Below are positions 34,901 to 45,830 of a DNA stretch of 64,000 nt, piece after piece. Source of the DNA: Symsagittifera roscoffensis. Lineage: Eukaryota > Xenacoelomorpha > Acoela > Convolutidae. The stretch is taken from NCBI RefSeq assembly GCF_963678635.1, contig NC_087064.1, forward strand, positions 9,831,671 through 9,895,670, in the 5' to 3' direction. Both the position numbers and the translations under genes were made by a program. The first letter of the stretch is position 1, and every line of letters begins with the position of its first letter. Under the pieces are notes generated by a model. That model worked only from the letters and a program-made list of their open reading frames with translations, searched no databases and was not told the origin of the DNA.

Positions 34901-35265
34901 GCGGAAAATTGTTTTCCGCTCATGTTTCATCAAACTCCAGTTCTTTTGAACCGTTTGATTTTTTTTTCATTTTGTGTTTTGTAGTCAAATATGACTAATT
35001 CACTGACTAATTGACTGATGTGGCAAGCTTTCGTTTTGTTCCTCTCAGCACACCACGCACCAAAACGTCGCAAATTTGAAAAAAAAGTGACAGCAAGGAA
35101 CTAAAGATAGTCTGGTGTTTTTTTCGCCCAAGTTCAGAACACTCAAAGAATGCTCTCAGGGGATGAAGTATGTACCACATTCCAGACCTCTTTGTCATGA
35201 TTTGGATTCCTATATTTCCGTTTTCTAGATAAATTGATACGAAATTTACACTATACACGATGATA

Positions 35266-35440
35266 ACCCTTGCGATAAGCAAGGGTAGTGCAATCGGGTA
35301 GTAGATTTTTTTCCGTCAACAACTTTTTACTTAAGACTCATCTGGACTCGTTGTACCTTGGTTCATAATTACCCGTGCCATAAGGAAGGGTATTGCAACC
35401 GGGTACTAGACTTTTTTTTCCGATATACAATTTTGTCCAC
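35266..35440 (+). repeat. Two tandem-like copies of a hairpin-headed unit
   Basis: ACCCTTGC (35266-35273) pairs with GCAAGGGT (35279-35286) around the loop GATAA. It is followed by GCAATCGGGTAGTAGA and a T-run. A second unit starts at 35370 (ACCCGTGCCATAAGG) with GGGTACTAGAC and a T-run. Related fragments lie at 10456, 13587 and 17305. Nature unknown. Confidence 0.55.
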
Positions 35441-36534
35441 AGATTTCGCACGTGAATTTCGCACCTGTTTTACTGTTGAGGTAAATGTAGTATGTGCACA
35501 ATAGGTTAACTATGGTCCTTGTGTGATAGTACTTTTTGTGCCAAAAGTTTCGGTCTTTTTTGGCAATTGAGTGTCGGCTTTATTCCGTAGGCTCATTTTC
35601 CGAATGATTTTTTTACAATTGCTTTTTGTTGGTTTTTGTAAACATGATTGGAGTCTCGCAAAATTTAGGCGAATCTAAATCGTTTTCTCAGACTATCCTA
35701 AAAAGGGAAATATTTGAAATTGAACAAAAGGTTCGATTTTTTTGAAACATTTTTTGAAATATTTTCGAAATTTTTTTTTTGAAACATTTTTTTTCGTGTT
35801 TGTTTTTAATTCGCAAAATAACTTTGCTTTTTCAACCTTTCATGCTTTTGTTTGTTCAATCAGCGTTTTTTTTTCATAGTCTTTCTGATGTAGGTGTATT
35901 TGTTTGAATTTTCGCAATTTTTTAAATTATGTTTTTTAAGTTTTTCTATAACTATTGAAAATGTTCTCATTGCTTTTTAGCTCATATTGTTTTGAAGGTA
36001 GCTGCTTTATTTACGAAACGAGACAGAAGCAAGCCTGAATTGCCAGCCAATCAGAAATAATTAAATTCAAAATTTTTGGTAATATAAATTAAAATTGCTA
36101 GTCGAGTTCATCGTTTTGCTAAGTCAATTTGAGTTGTTATCTGCTAATTTTTTGTTCCCCCAGTTTTGCTTACTTTTATTGTGTTGGGATGGTAAAAAAG
36201 GGAACCGAGCAAGCTTGAAGTGCGATCAAATCAGAAGTTTTCAACATCAAAATTTTCGGTATTTGTGTCTTTCATTTACTAATTTAAAAAATAAATCACA
36301 GTTAGTGGTATATCGTTCTTTCATCAATGCAATTTACCAAGGCAGTTTACCCATGGTTCGATCGCGTGTCTTTGAAATATGTTGATGCATAGCAGTCAGG
36401 TTTAAAAAGTATGATGGAGGTAGGCTGATTTTGTTGCTTGCTTAATTTCAAAAAAGTTTTAGCAACAAATTTTTATCTGATTTTTTGATAACTTTTTCTT
36501 GACTTATAATTTTTGCTTGACTTATAATTTTTGC
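35441..36534. other. No feature seen
   Basis: AT-rich with T-runs and no coding, RNA or repeat feature I can support. Confidence 0.4.
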
Positions 36535-36760
36535 ACCGCAAGTGTTGCGAAGCTCCCCTTTGCTTACCTCTGTGTTATTTCAAGTTTCTCAGTGTCTCCT
36601 GCATACATAGGCTGGAGGAAACGAATACGCCTGAGCCGCTAAAGGTTTCGGGTTCGAATCTGACTAGGACCTGTTTTTTTTTAAATGGTAAACTTTCGGG
36701 TTCAAAAAAAATTTCGTCCCATTATTTGTCTGCTTATATTTTGTTGGCCTATTTCCCAGA
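36535..36760 (+). mobile_element. SINE-like element with tRNA-like block
   Basis: It begins with the hairpin motif CGCAAGTGTTGCGAAGCTC, then GTGTCTCCTGCATACA, an A-box-like stretch, a good B box (GGGTTCGAATCTG, 36650-36662), GACTAGGACC, a T-run and TTTGTCTGCTTATATTTTGT. The same order of parts occurs around 13.7 and 17.4 kb, so these are members of one family. Confidence 0.6.
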
Positions 36761-36787
36761 TCCAGGAATTGTTTTTTTTTGCTGCAA

Positions 36788-37140
36788 GCGTTTTCACTGT
36801 AATTGTTTCAAGTGTTTAAGCATTTTCCAAATCCGGTTGAATCGATTTTTTTTTTCAGTTTTGTCTTTTTTATCGGGTTTATAAAGTTCGTATTAATTTA
36901 CATCGATGTAGTAGCCTCTTTTTGCGTCGATGTAGTAGCCTTTTTAGGCTGCGAACTCAAATGAGGTATAGTTTAAACCCCGTTTTCAAGCATAGTTTCA
37001 AACATTTTCCGCTGTAATTGTTTCAAGTGTTTTAGCATTTTCAAAATCCGGTTGAATCAAAAAAGTTTTTTTTTCATTTTTTTGTCTTTTTATCGGGTTT
37101 ATAAAGTTGGAATGAATTTATGTCGATGTAGCAGCCTCTT
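36788..37140 (+). repeat. Two tandem copies of a module of about 215 bp
   Basis: Segments starting at 36790 and 37004 share CTGTAATTGTTTCAAGTG, AATCCGGTTGAATC and TATCGGGTTTATAAAGTT, ending in TCGATGTAG(T/C)AGCCTC. The last part is also duplicated locally at 36905 and 36927. Non-coding. Confidence 0.7.
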
Positions 37141-37399
37141 ATTGCGTTATTCAGGGATCAAAAAAAATTTGTGCGCGTGCGTATACTCTGAGGCTAAAAA
37201 GGACGTTACATTTTTTTTGTTAGTTGAAAATGTTCTTTTGAATTTTTTTCGGCATGAAAATTTTCTGCTCAGGTATTTTCAGCTTTGTTACCACAATGTA
37301 ATTGTAAACTTTTGATTTTTTTTTCATATTTTTCCGTTTGATTTTGATCAATTTTGTATCCGCAAGTGGTGCGAAACTCAGCTTCTCCTCTGCGTAGTA

Positions 37400-38630
37400 A
37401 TTTGTAATTGAGTTCTTGTTCGAAATTTTCCTTCGACTTATACTTTTATTTTGCTATTATACCGCCTCACATTACTAATTTCATTGCTCTGGAATAAGTG
37501 GAAAAAGAACGACAGTAGTTTCAGCCAAAAATCAGTTTTTCACCTTTTCCTATTTTCTGAAATTCAGTCTTTGGCCAGATAGGTCTCTACGACTCGACAG
37601 AAAGCTGCTATACTTATTTTTGGAAGATGTTTTTTAACTAAATTTCAAAGCCATGAATGTTATAGGATTGGTTTAAGGTTGCCGCCATAAAAGGCTGCGA
37701 ACTCAAAATGCTTCAATTCAAAACAAAAGCATTTTTTTTTCTTTTACTCTGACAAAGTGAACGTAAAAACCTATGGCGTAGGGTTGTTCAGCCATGATTT
37801 GGATTTCAAAAGAGTACAAAACCTTTCCTTCGGTCAAGAAAAATGGGTCTAAACTTTTCCGAGAAAAGTTGGTCTGAATTTCTCCAAAATTAGTTTGAAA
37901 GTGCGTCCGAATTTTTTCCGAAAAAGGATTTCTGCTGTAATATTCTCTCATTATACAACTTTTTATTCAATTTTGTTGCCCCTTACTAACGATTGAACAA
38001 ATTTACGAATTTTTGCTTTTGCGTTTCGCGTATGTGGTATACCTTTTATGAATGCGGGTATAAGCAATTCGGTATAAAAAATAACATTGCTTTTGACGCG
38101 TGGATTCATTTCAGGTGATTTCAGGTGCCTACAAAAAACTAGTGAATAAGAACAAATCCATATAACTAAAGAATTATTTTTTTTCAGAGTCCAGATCCCG
38201 GCTGAAAGAGCCTAACTCAAAAAACCTCACCCATTCTTTAAACCTTTTTTGGAATTGCGTGGAAAAATATCACGCTAGCTTGTAATTTCTTCTCTCTCCT
38301 TCAAAAAAAGTCGGAACAAAAATTAAAATTGAAATCAAAATGGCAAACTTTTACTCTTTTCCGTTTTGCCTATTCGGTATGCTTTTTATTATGCGTGTTT
38401 CTACGGCATCAAGATTTTACAACATAGTTTTTCTACTTTTGATATCAAATGTGTGCGTGCCTGTTTGTTGAAAATAGAGGTGGATTGAATTTTTTAAAAT
38501 TGTTTCAAGAGAAAATTTGTACCAGAGAAGAGAACTCTTTAGAAAATTTTGTTTGATTGTTTAGCTTTTCAGGTAATTTGTATGTAGTTAGTTTGTATGT
38601 AGTTTTTAACGGCTTAGCATCAGTTGGGAA
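37400..38630. other. Upstream region of the Vav gene; no element identified
   Basis: AT-rich sequence. I cannot place a promoter or 5' UTR exon with confidence. The Vav start codon follows at 38631. Confidence 0.4.
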
Positions 38631-41600
38631 ATGTCAATGTCCTCTACAAAACCTGACTTCAAGGACTGCGTCAAATGGTTCTCTCAAATCGGGTTTTGTA
38701 ATACACCCGAACTTGCCTGCTACAATCCACTAAACTCGCTAGAAGGCTTCCTGAAGTTTATCCGAGATGGCAGTAAACTCTGTCATCTGTTGTCCTTTAT
38801 TGACCGAAACTCACTGGACCTGCGCCTGGTGGTTCCGAATTGTGAGAACTCGGAGACGGCGAGCGTGAACAACATCACCCTTTTCAGAGACAGCTGCAGT
38901 CGCTTCTTCGGAGTCTCTGAAAGGTGAAAGATTCTTATTCTTCTTATTCATATCGGACACGCGACCAAAAAATCCATATCCTTCAAGTTGTCTTTTGCAA
39001 AACTACAATTTTTTCGCGGTAGTTCGGGTTCGCGACTACCATTTTGCTGGCCATTACGAGGCCAAACTGTGCATTCTCTGCATTTTAAGCGGAATCCGCA
39101 ACAGGCCAACATCAGATTTGTCCTGGAATCCGCAACATTGCTACTTTTCTTTGATCTTCTATGCTGTTTTGGATTCTTATTTTAAGACTTGTCTCTGGAA
39201 TCCAGGAACATACAGACACAAAATTGTGTTCCTATCCAGTGCACAGTTTGGCCTCGTAATGGCGTAATTTCCGTGTGTATGTTTTCATAATAATCATTTC
39301 TATCCAAAATAGGGGCTTATTCGCATAGTATTTTGGCTTATGTCTTCTCTTTTATGGTTGTGACAAATATATTTTCGACAAAATGTTTATTTGAATTTTT
39401 GTGAGTTGCCACTGTTTTCTTACAAAACTATTAACAGATCACATCTGGTGTGGTGGCTATTTTGTGGGAATCATTTTCCTTATAAGTTTTACGCGTAAAA
39501 TGAACGTAGCTAAACTATTGTCTGATTTTAGCGCGGAAGTTGAAGAGGTTTTGTGATGTTTTTCCGTCCTTTTGTTATTGCGCTAGATCATTCTGAACCA
39601 GAATATTGCTTTTATTTTTGTCAAAAATAGAAGTTTAAACAATTCAAGCTTCAGAAAATGGTGATTGATTGTTGATTGTTTTTTTTAGGTATCTGTTCAA
39701 CCCGGAAGCCCTCTATGATGGAGCAGATGTACAGGGAGCCATACTAGCTTTGCAAGCCCTTAGTCAAACTGATATTTACAAGCATGCCATGCGAAGCAAA
39801 AGCCGCAACCCTGTGCAACTGATCGGAAACTCTTCCTTCCAGAGCAAAGATCCTCAAGAGGAGATGACGGACTACTCAATCTACGGAACCATTGATATCG
39901 AACAGTACCTGCCGATGACCGGTGGGATCGAGTATAGCAAGGCTGATGCGTATATCAGCCTGATCGACCAATACGTTCCAGAAGCTAGTGTGCCAGACCT
40001 GGGAGAGCATATCCAGTGTCCTATCGTCCGAGAAATAGTTGACAAGGATAAAGCCTTCGTACAGATGTTGACAGATGTGATTACTTTGTACAAAAATAAA
40101 CTAATTTCAGTGTTCCCGAATCAATTCAACACTGTATTTTGTGGCGATCTCTTCAACAGAATGAAAGATTTGCACGAAAACTTGCTGAAAGAATTTTGTT
40201 CTCAAGCATCGAGAATCGATGCTTTTTCTGTATGCAAAGGGTTTGATGTCTATAAAGACAAAATAGCGTCCGTTTACTCTCAGTATTTTTACGAAATTGA
40301 TAGCGCAGTCGAAAAGTTGCAGGAGATTTTGAGCCAAAATCCTATTTTGGTGGAAAGCTTTGAAAGGACTAAGGCGGAAGCCGACAATCAGTCCAAGTGT
40401 CGAGACTTTGATCTTCTAACGGTTTTGCATAGTCCGTTCCAGCATGTGCTGAGGTACCATCTATACGTGGAACGTCTCGTCAAAGATGTCGAAACGAAGA
40501 GTTCCTCGGATTGCCAGCAGATCAAAACGACACTGGAACTTATGAAAGAATTAGACTCGCATTTAAACGAATGCAAACGAGATGCCGAATCGCTTAAGTT
40601 TGTTAGAGAAAATTTCAACTCGAATGAAATACCAGTCGAAATTTTAGTAAAAAACGCGGAGTCTATGGGAAAGTTTCTAAAGGAGTCGTTAATTCACAGT
40701 GTTAAAGTTGACAAAGATACGTTCTCGAACGTCCGCGTTTTCCTTTTTCAACTTGGCATTGTGTGTGTGGTACAAAATCGTCGGCCATTTGTTTTTGCCA
40801 ACGATCCGTTCAAGTTTGCTGTTCACGAAAAGATGAAAGACAAGCCTTTTTTCAGGTTAGAGTTCAACTCATCCCGAGTTTTAAAAATTGCTATAAAGAA
40901 CAGGTTTCTGAAAAGCGAATGGAGCCACATGCTAGCCATGGTTCAAGCTTGCGTCTATGGGCCAGTTCATGAAGTTCACCAGTTTGTCCTAAAATCGTTC
41001 ACGAATTTGACCTACTGTTGTGAATGCAACAAAATACTCAAAGGATACTCTAATCAGGGCTTAACATGCATGAAACACTGTAAACGCAATGTACATTTGG
41101 ACTGCTTGAACGACGTGCTGTCAAGACACCTTTGTCAAAGTTGCCCCGCAGCATATGTTGACCCGATTTCTATGGTCTCAAACCCGTTGTCAAAACCGGC
41201 TTCTACTGCTGAATTAGGTGGAAAGCCTACAGTTATTATAGTCAATCCTCTAATTGCACAGGATCCGAAAGACGACGATGTGTGGAAGTCGAATTACGGC
41301 GAGGGAGAATTTCGGCCCCGAGGAAGTACAGTTTCTGTCCCATCTACATCTTCGCGGGTCCTCAAGCTCACGCGGTCACAGTCGATTCCGCAGACTTTAT
41401 CTCCGAATGACGAACTTGCCCTGTACGATTGGTTTTGTCCTGTCGCCAATCGGGACACGTCGTATAGGATTTGTTCACAACTCCCGAACGAAACGTTTCT
41501 GGTGCGTCGGAGCGACAATGACCCTCAAGGTGGAGCTGTTATGATAAAAATGAACAACGAGGTTCAGAACTTGAAAATATATTTCGACGAAAAGGGCCGG

Positions 41601-41996
41601 CGTGAATTCTATATAACGAAGAATAACTTCTTCAAGTCTATCGCCGACCTAGTTGATCATTTTCGAGCCCGCAGTTTGGAAAGTTGTTTTCCAAATATAA
41701 AAAGCAGACTCAATATTCCTTACGTCAAAGGTCTTCAGATGCTGCAGAGTCAATTGGACAGAACTGTTTTTTCTTCTCTCGCTTTTTTAAAGTCATCCTA
41801 TAGTGCCAACGTAGATAAGGATAAACTGAAAGAGTTGGCCAAGGGAGAGTTGGTTTGGGTCAAGTGTCGACAACATCTGGATCCGAACAAAAAGTTCATC
41901 GAAGCCATGGTAGAGATGACCAAAAACGTCTTCAGAAGACACGAATTCATCGTGCCAAACACAATTCTAGAATACGTGCAAGACCAAGAAACGTAA
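38631..41996 (+). CDS. Vav: Vav-type Rho/Rac guanine nucleotide exchange factor (two exons)
   Basis: Exons 38631-38923 and 39689-41996. The donor AAAG/GTGAAA and acceptor TTTTTTAG/G share one arginine codon. The spliced product is about 866 residues, close to known Vav proteins. Order: calponin-homology domain about 1-125; a short acidic-type linker with tyrosines (DYSIYGTIDIEQY); DH (RhoGEF) domain about 206-409, with HVLRYHLYVERLV matching the conserved last helix; a diverged PH domain about 412-522; a C1 zinc finger about 526-584 (H…CCEC…C-x3-C…H-x2-C…C-x2-C); an SH2 domain about 674-777 with FLVR; and a diverged C-terminal SH3 about 790-865. Vav proteins activate Rho-family GTPases downstream of tyrosine kinases. 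The SH3 and proline-rich segment normally before SH2 is missing, replaced by a Ser/Pro linker. Start: ATG at 38631, or the second ATG two codons on. Confidence 0.93.
38924..39688 (+). other. Single intron of the Vav gene
   Basis: A 765-bp GT-AG intron (GTGAAA … T-run, TTTTTTAG) interrupts the calponin-homology domain. It splits an AGG arginine codon after its second base, and the frame continues perfectly across it. It contains one foldback element. Confidence 0.9.
39050..39263. mobile_element. Short inverted-repeat element (MITE-like) in the Vav intron
   Basis: 39050-39073 and 39240-39263 are perfect 24-bp inverted repeats (outer part GCCATTACGAGGCC, inner part AAACTGTGCA) bounding 214 bp. 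The interior has a repeated TGGAATCC motif (about 39123 and 39193) and no ORF. I see no clear target duplication. Confidence 0.75.
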
Positions 41997-42011
41997 ACGA
42001 CTCAGAACAGA

Positions 42012-42070
42012 AATAAAACAGTCCCTCCATACTATGCTAAAAATTCCCCCATACTATGGTACCTAATAAA
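42012..42070 (+). terminator. Polyadenylation signals of the Vav gene
   Basis: AATAAA occurs at 42012-42017, only 16 bases past the stop, and again at 42065-42070. The second gives a more usual short 3' UTR. The 42071-42443 stretch after it is AT-rich with no other feature. Confidence 0.55.
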
Positions 42071-42443
42071 GAAACCCCTCAGTTAAGCATATGCGAAGTT
42101 TGTACGTAGTAGCGAATCATTCCCGCTATTGCAATAAGGCTGAAATAGTTAAGAGATCCCAGTCACTTTTCTATCAGATCAAGTTAGCTTTTTTAATTAT
42201 TGAATCCTCATTTTGCTAGTTATGTTTGCGGTACAAATCAGTCGACTAATCAAATTAATATATCAATATGCGACATTTATAATGATAATCTGACATTTTA
42301 ACAGGACTTTAATTTTATTTTATGCTTTCTGTAAATTATACACTCATTTGTATTTGTAAATTGTACATATTACAATTGTTCACTGGAAGTACTGTTTGTA
42401 AATGTTCAATTTCATGATTTTTATTCTTTCATTTTTTGATTAG

Positions 42444-42477
42444 ACATACATATATACATACATAGATAGATGCATAC

Positions 42478-42508
<31 letters not shown>

Positions 42509-43309
42509 CATACATACATACATACATACATACATACATACATACATACATACATACATACATACATACATACATACATACATACATACATACATACATA
42601 CATACATACATACATACATACATACATACATACATACATACATACATACATACATACATACATACATACATACATACATACATACATACATACATACATA
42701 CATACATACATACATACATACATACATACATACATACATACATACATACATACATACATACATACATACATACATACATACATACATACATACATACATA
42801 CATACATACATACATACATACATACATACATACATACATACATACATACATACATACATACATACATACATACATACATACATACATACATACATACATA
42901 CATACATACATACATACATACATACATACATACATACATACATACATACATACATACATACATTTATACATACATACATACATACATACATACATACATA
43001 CATACATACATACATACATACATACATACATACATACATACATACATACATACATACATACATACATACATACATACATACATACATACATACATACATA
43101 CATACATACATACATACATACATACATACATTCATACATACATACATACATACAAACAAACAAACATACATACATACATACATACATACATACACACATA
43201 CATGCATACATACATATTTACATGCATACATACATACTTATTTACATACACACATACTTACATATATACATACATACATACATACATACATACACATACA
43301 TACATACAA
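42444..43309. repeat. Very long (TACA)n microsatellite
   Basis: About 870 bp of TACA/CATA units, uninterrupted from about 42477 to 42962. Later there are single-unit variants (TTTATA at 42963, TTCATA near 43130, AACA units near 43153, CACA, TGCA and TTTA variants). The long open frames on both strands (repeats of C-M-Y-V or H-T-Y-I) follow from a 4-base repeat without stops and are not genes. Confidence 0.99.
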
Positions 43310-44117
43310 TTACTCATTTAAAATTTTGTTCGTTGAATGGTTCAATTGAAGTTTTGATAGGTTGACCAACAGAATCAATGTTTGAATCTCCGGCCAAACT
43401 TTTAAATTTTTTATTATAATTATAATTTACCTTGAATCGTCTAAGATTTTTGTTGTTTTGTTTGTTACATAAAATTATTCCTGTTATTGATTTGCTAGTT
43501 CGGAACAACTATTTTAACTTAAAAAGTCAATTAAATCAGCTACCTGCAAAAACGATAGCTGTGATAATCCAAAATAAATGCATATAGAGTCCTTGCCGCT
43601 TCAGTCATTACAAATTGCAATTGCAAAAGTATGATTTAGTTATTAGGTTTTTAATTTTTAGTAGCAGAAATCTCATCCCAATTCTGTCAAATGACTGTTT
43701 TATCTGATTGCCCTTGTTCTCAAGGCGTAGAGAAACTTCAGGTTGGTTTTGTTCATGCAAACTTACGTACCATAAAGTCACATCAAACAGTGGTTTTGGT
43801 TTTTTAAAAATGCAAATCAAAAGAAACAGTGCTTTTAAAAAACGAATTTTTATTTAAAACAAAAAGGGTGATTTTTTTACTTACAAATTAGATTTGATTT
43901 AAAGTTTTTTTAACGTTACTATAAATGTACCTCTTTGTCCAGCTTTTTCATTTGTGTAAGATTTTCATATGGGTTAATCTAAAAAACATTCTATCATAAA
44001 TTATTCTTAAATTTGAAGAGCTTGAGCTTCAAAAAAGATATTTTTAATAATTTAAAACTTGAAAAAATAGAATTTTCTATTGAATTTAAATCGTTCTCAA
44101 TAAACTACTTTTTTATA
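43310..44117. other. No feature seen
   Basis: AT-rich flank between the microsatellite and the 760-bp repeats, with no supported feature. Confidence 0.4.
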
Positions 44118-45830
44118 AGTGTGAGTTAATTCAAATTGACCAGTGCTCTTGATAGCAGCAAAAACGCAAATGCTTTACACTATAGTCAACCAGCATTAAG
44201 CGATGTACGCAAAACGTGCCACCGCATGCTATCATTTCAAAACTTGGTTCTTTTCTTCTTGGTTAAACGAGTCAATGCCTTTCGGGATAAAACTTACGAG
44301 AAATGGCTTTGTGTAGAAGTTTCTCGCTCGCTATGTGTTTTCATTGCCACGTGCTGAAAGTAGATGTTGTTCAGCTTCTATTCAAATAATTCTGTTCGCC
44401 TCCACTTATGAAAACTGGGACCCAGTAGGTAAATTAGGATATCAAAATATATCTTGGCTTGATAGAAACTTCTTTCACGGTCGAATTCAACAATTTGATT
44501 ACACTCAGTTGTTCAATTTGGCTGTTTAAAATTTTGAGTTCATCTGAAGTTGACTTCAAGCGTACAATAACAAAGCTGTTTTATGAATTTATTATGTCGT
44601 AATGCGTCAATGGACTTCAATCCAACATAATCATGCATTATTTAACAATTTTATTGCTCCTATCGGTGTTTTGCTATTTTATTTTTTAGATTACAGTAAA
44701 TATTTTTGTTTGGCATACTCTGACCAACTATATAAGTTCAAGTGATCGATTACAACAGCTACCAGTGGCAACGATAACTGTGGTTGATGTTTTGCTGCTT
44801 GAAGATTTCAGCTCAATCAGAAAACTACAAATAACTTAAAACTTGAAAAATTTTAAGTTTTTTTTTTTTTCAACTTAAAATTTCTTTCATAAAAGGTTGT
44901 CGTTTTTTCTCTCAGTGTTCGGAGTAATTGATATTGACACGTGCTCCTGGTAGCAACAAGTGCTTGTTCTGTTCATTATATTCAACCAGCTTTAAGCAAT
45001 GTTCGCCAAACCGACAATGCATGCTATCATTTCATCATTGGGTTTTTTCTGAAGTAAAGCTAGCTGAAGTAAAGCTTTGGGTAAAAGTTTCCCGCTCGCC
45101 ATGTGTTTATTACCACGTGCTGAAAGTAGATGTTGTTCAGCTTCTACACAAAAAATTCTGTTCGCCTCCACTAATCAAAACTGGGACCCAGTAGGTAAAT
45201 TAGGATATCAAAATATATCTTGGCTTGATAGAAACTTCTTTCACGGTAGAAGTCAACAATTTGATTACACTCAGTTGTTCAATTTGGCTGTTTAAAATTT
45301 TGAGTTCATCTGAAGTTGACTTCAAGCGTACAATAACAAATCTGTTTTATGAATTTAGTATGTCGTTAAGCGTCAATGGACTTCAATTAAACATAATCAT
45401 GCATTATTTAACAATTTTTTTGCTCCTATCGCTGTTTTGCTATTTTATTTTTAGATAACAGTAAATATTTTTGTTTGGCATATTCTGATCAACTATATAA
45501 GTTCAAGTGATCGATTACACCAGCTACCAGTGGCAACGATAACTGTGGTTGATGTTTTGATGCTTGAAGATTTCAGCTCATGCAGAAAACTACAAATAAC
45601 TTGAAAAATTTTAAACTTTTGTTTGTTTTTTTTTAAACTGAAAATTTCTTTCATAAAAGGTTTTCGTTTTTTCTCTCAGTGTTCGGAGTAATTGATATTG
45701 ACACGTGCTCCTGGTAGCAACAAGTGCTTGTTCTGTTCATTATATTCAACCAGCTTTAAGCAATGCTCGCCAAACCGACAATGCATGCTATCATTTCATC
45801 ATTGGGTTTTTTCTGAAGTAAAGCTTGAGG
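44118..45830 (+). repeat. Tandem array of a unit of about 760 bp
   Basis: Unit starts lie near 44118, 44917 and 45678, each with a (C/A)AGTGCT…(G/T)AGCA(A/G)CA block, then CATGCTATCATTTCA, and in the first two GAAAGTAGATGTTGTTCAG and GGATATCAAAATATATCTTGG. The first two units are highly similar from 44340 and 45108 on. The third is cut off at 45830. Paired small ORFs (44335, 45077) lie in equivalent places but show no family resemblance. Confidence 0.85.

Noticed and set aside
42429-43321. Long open frames of 160-283 codons on both strands (C-M-Y-V and H-T-Y-I repeats)
   Set aside because: They are the necessary product of a 4-base repeat that contains no stop in these frames; not genes.
44335-45295. 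Duplicate 64- and 72-codon frames in the 760-bp units
   Set aside because: Similarity reflects the DNA repeat; no start context or family resemblance.
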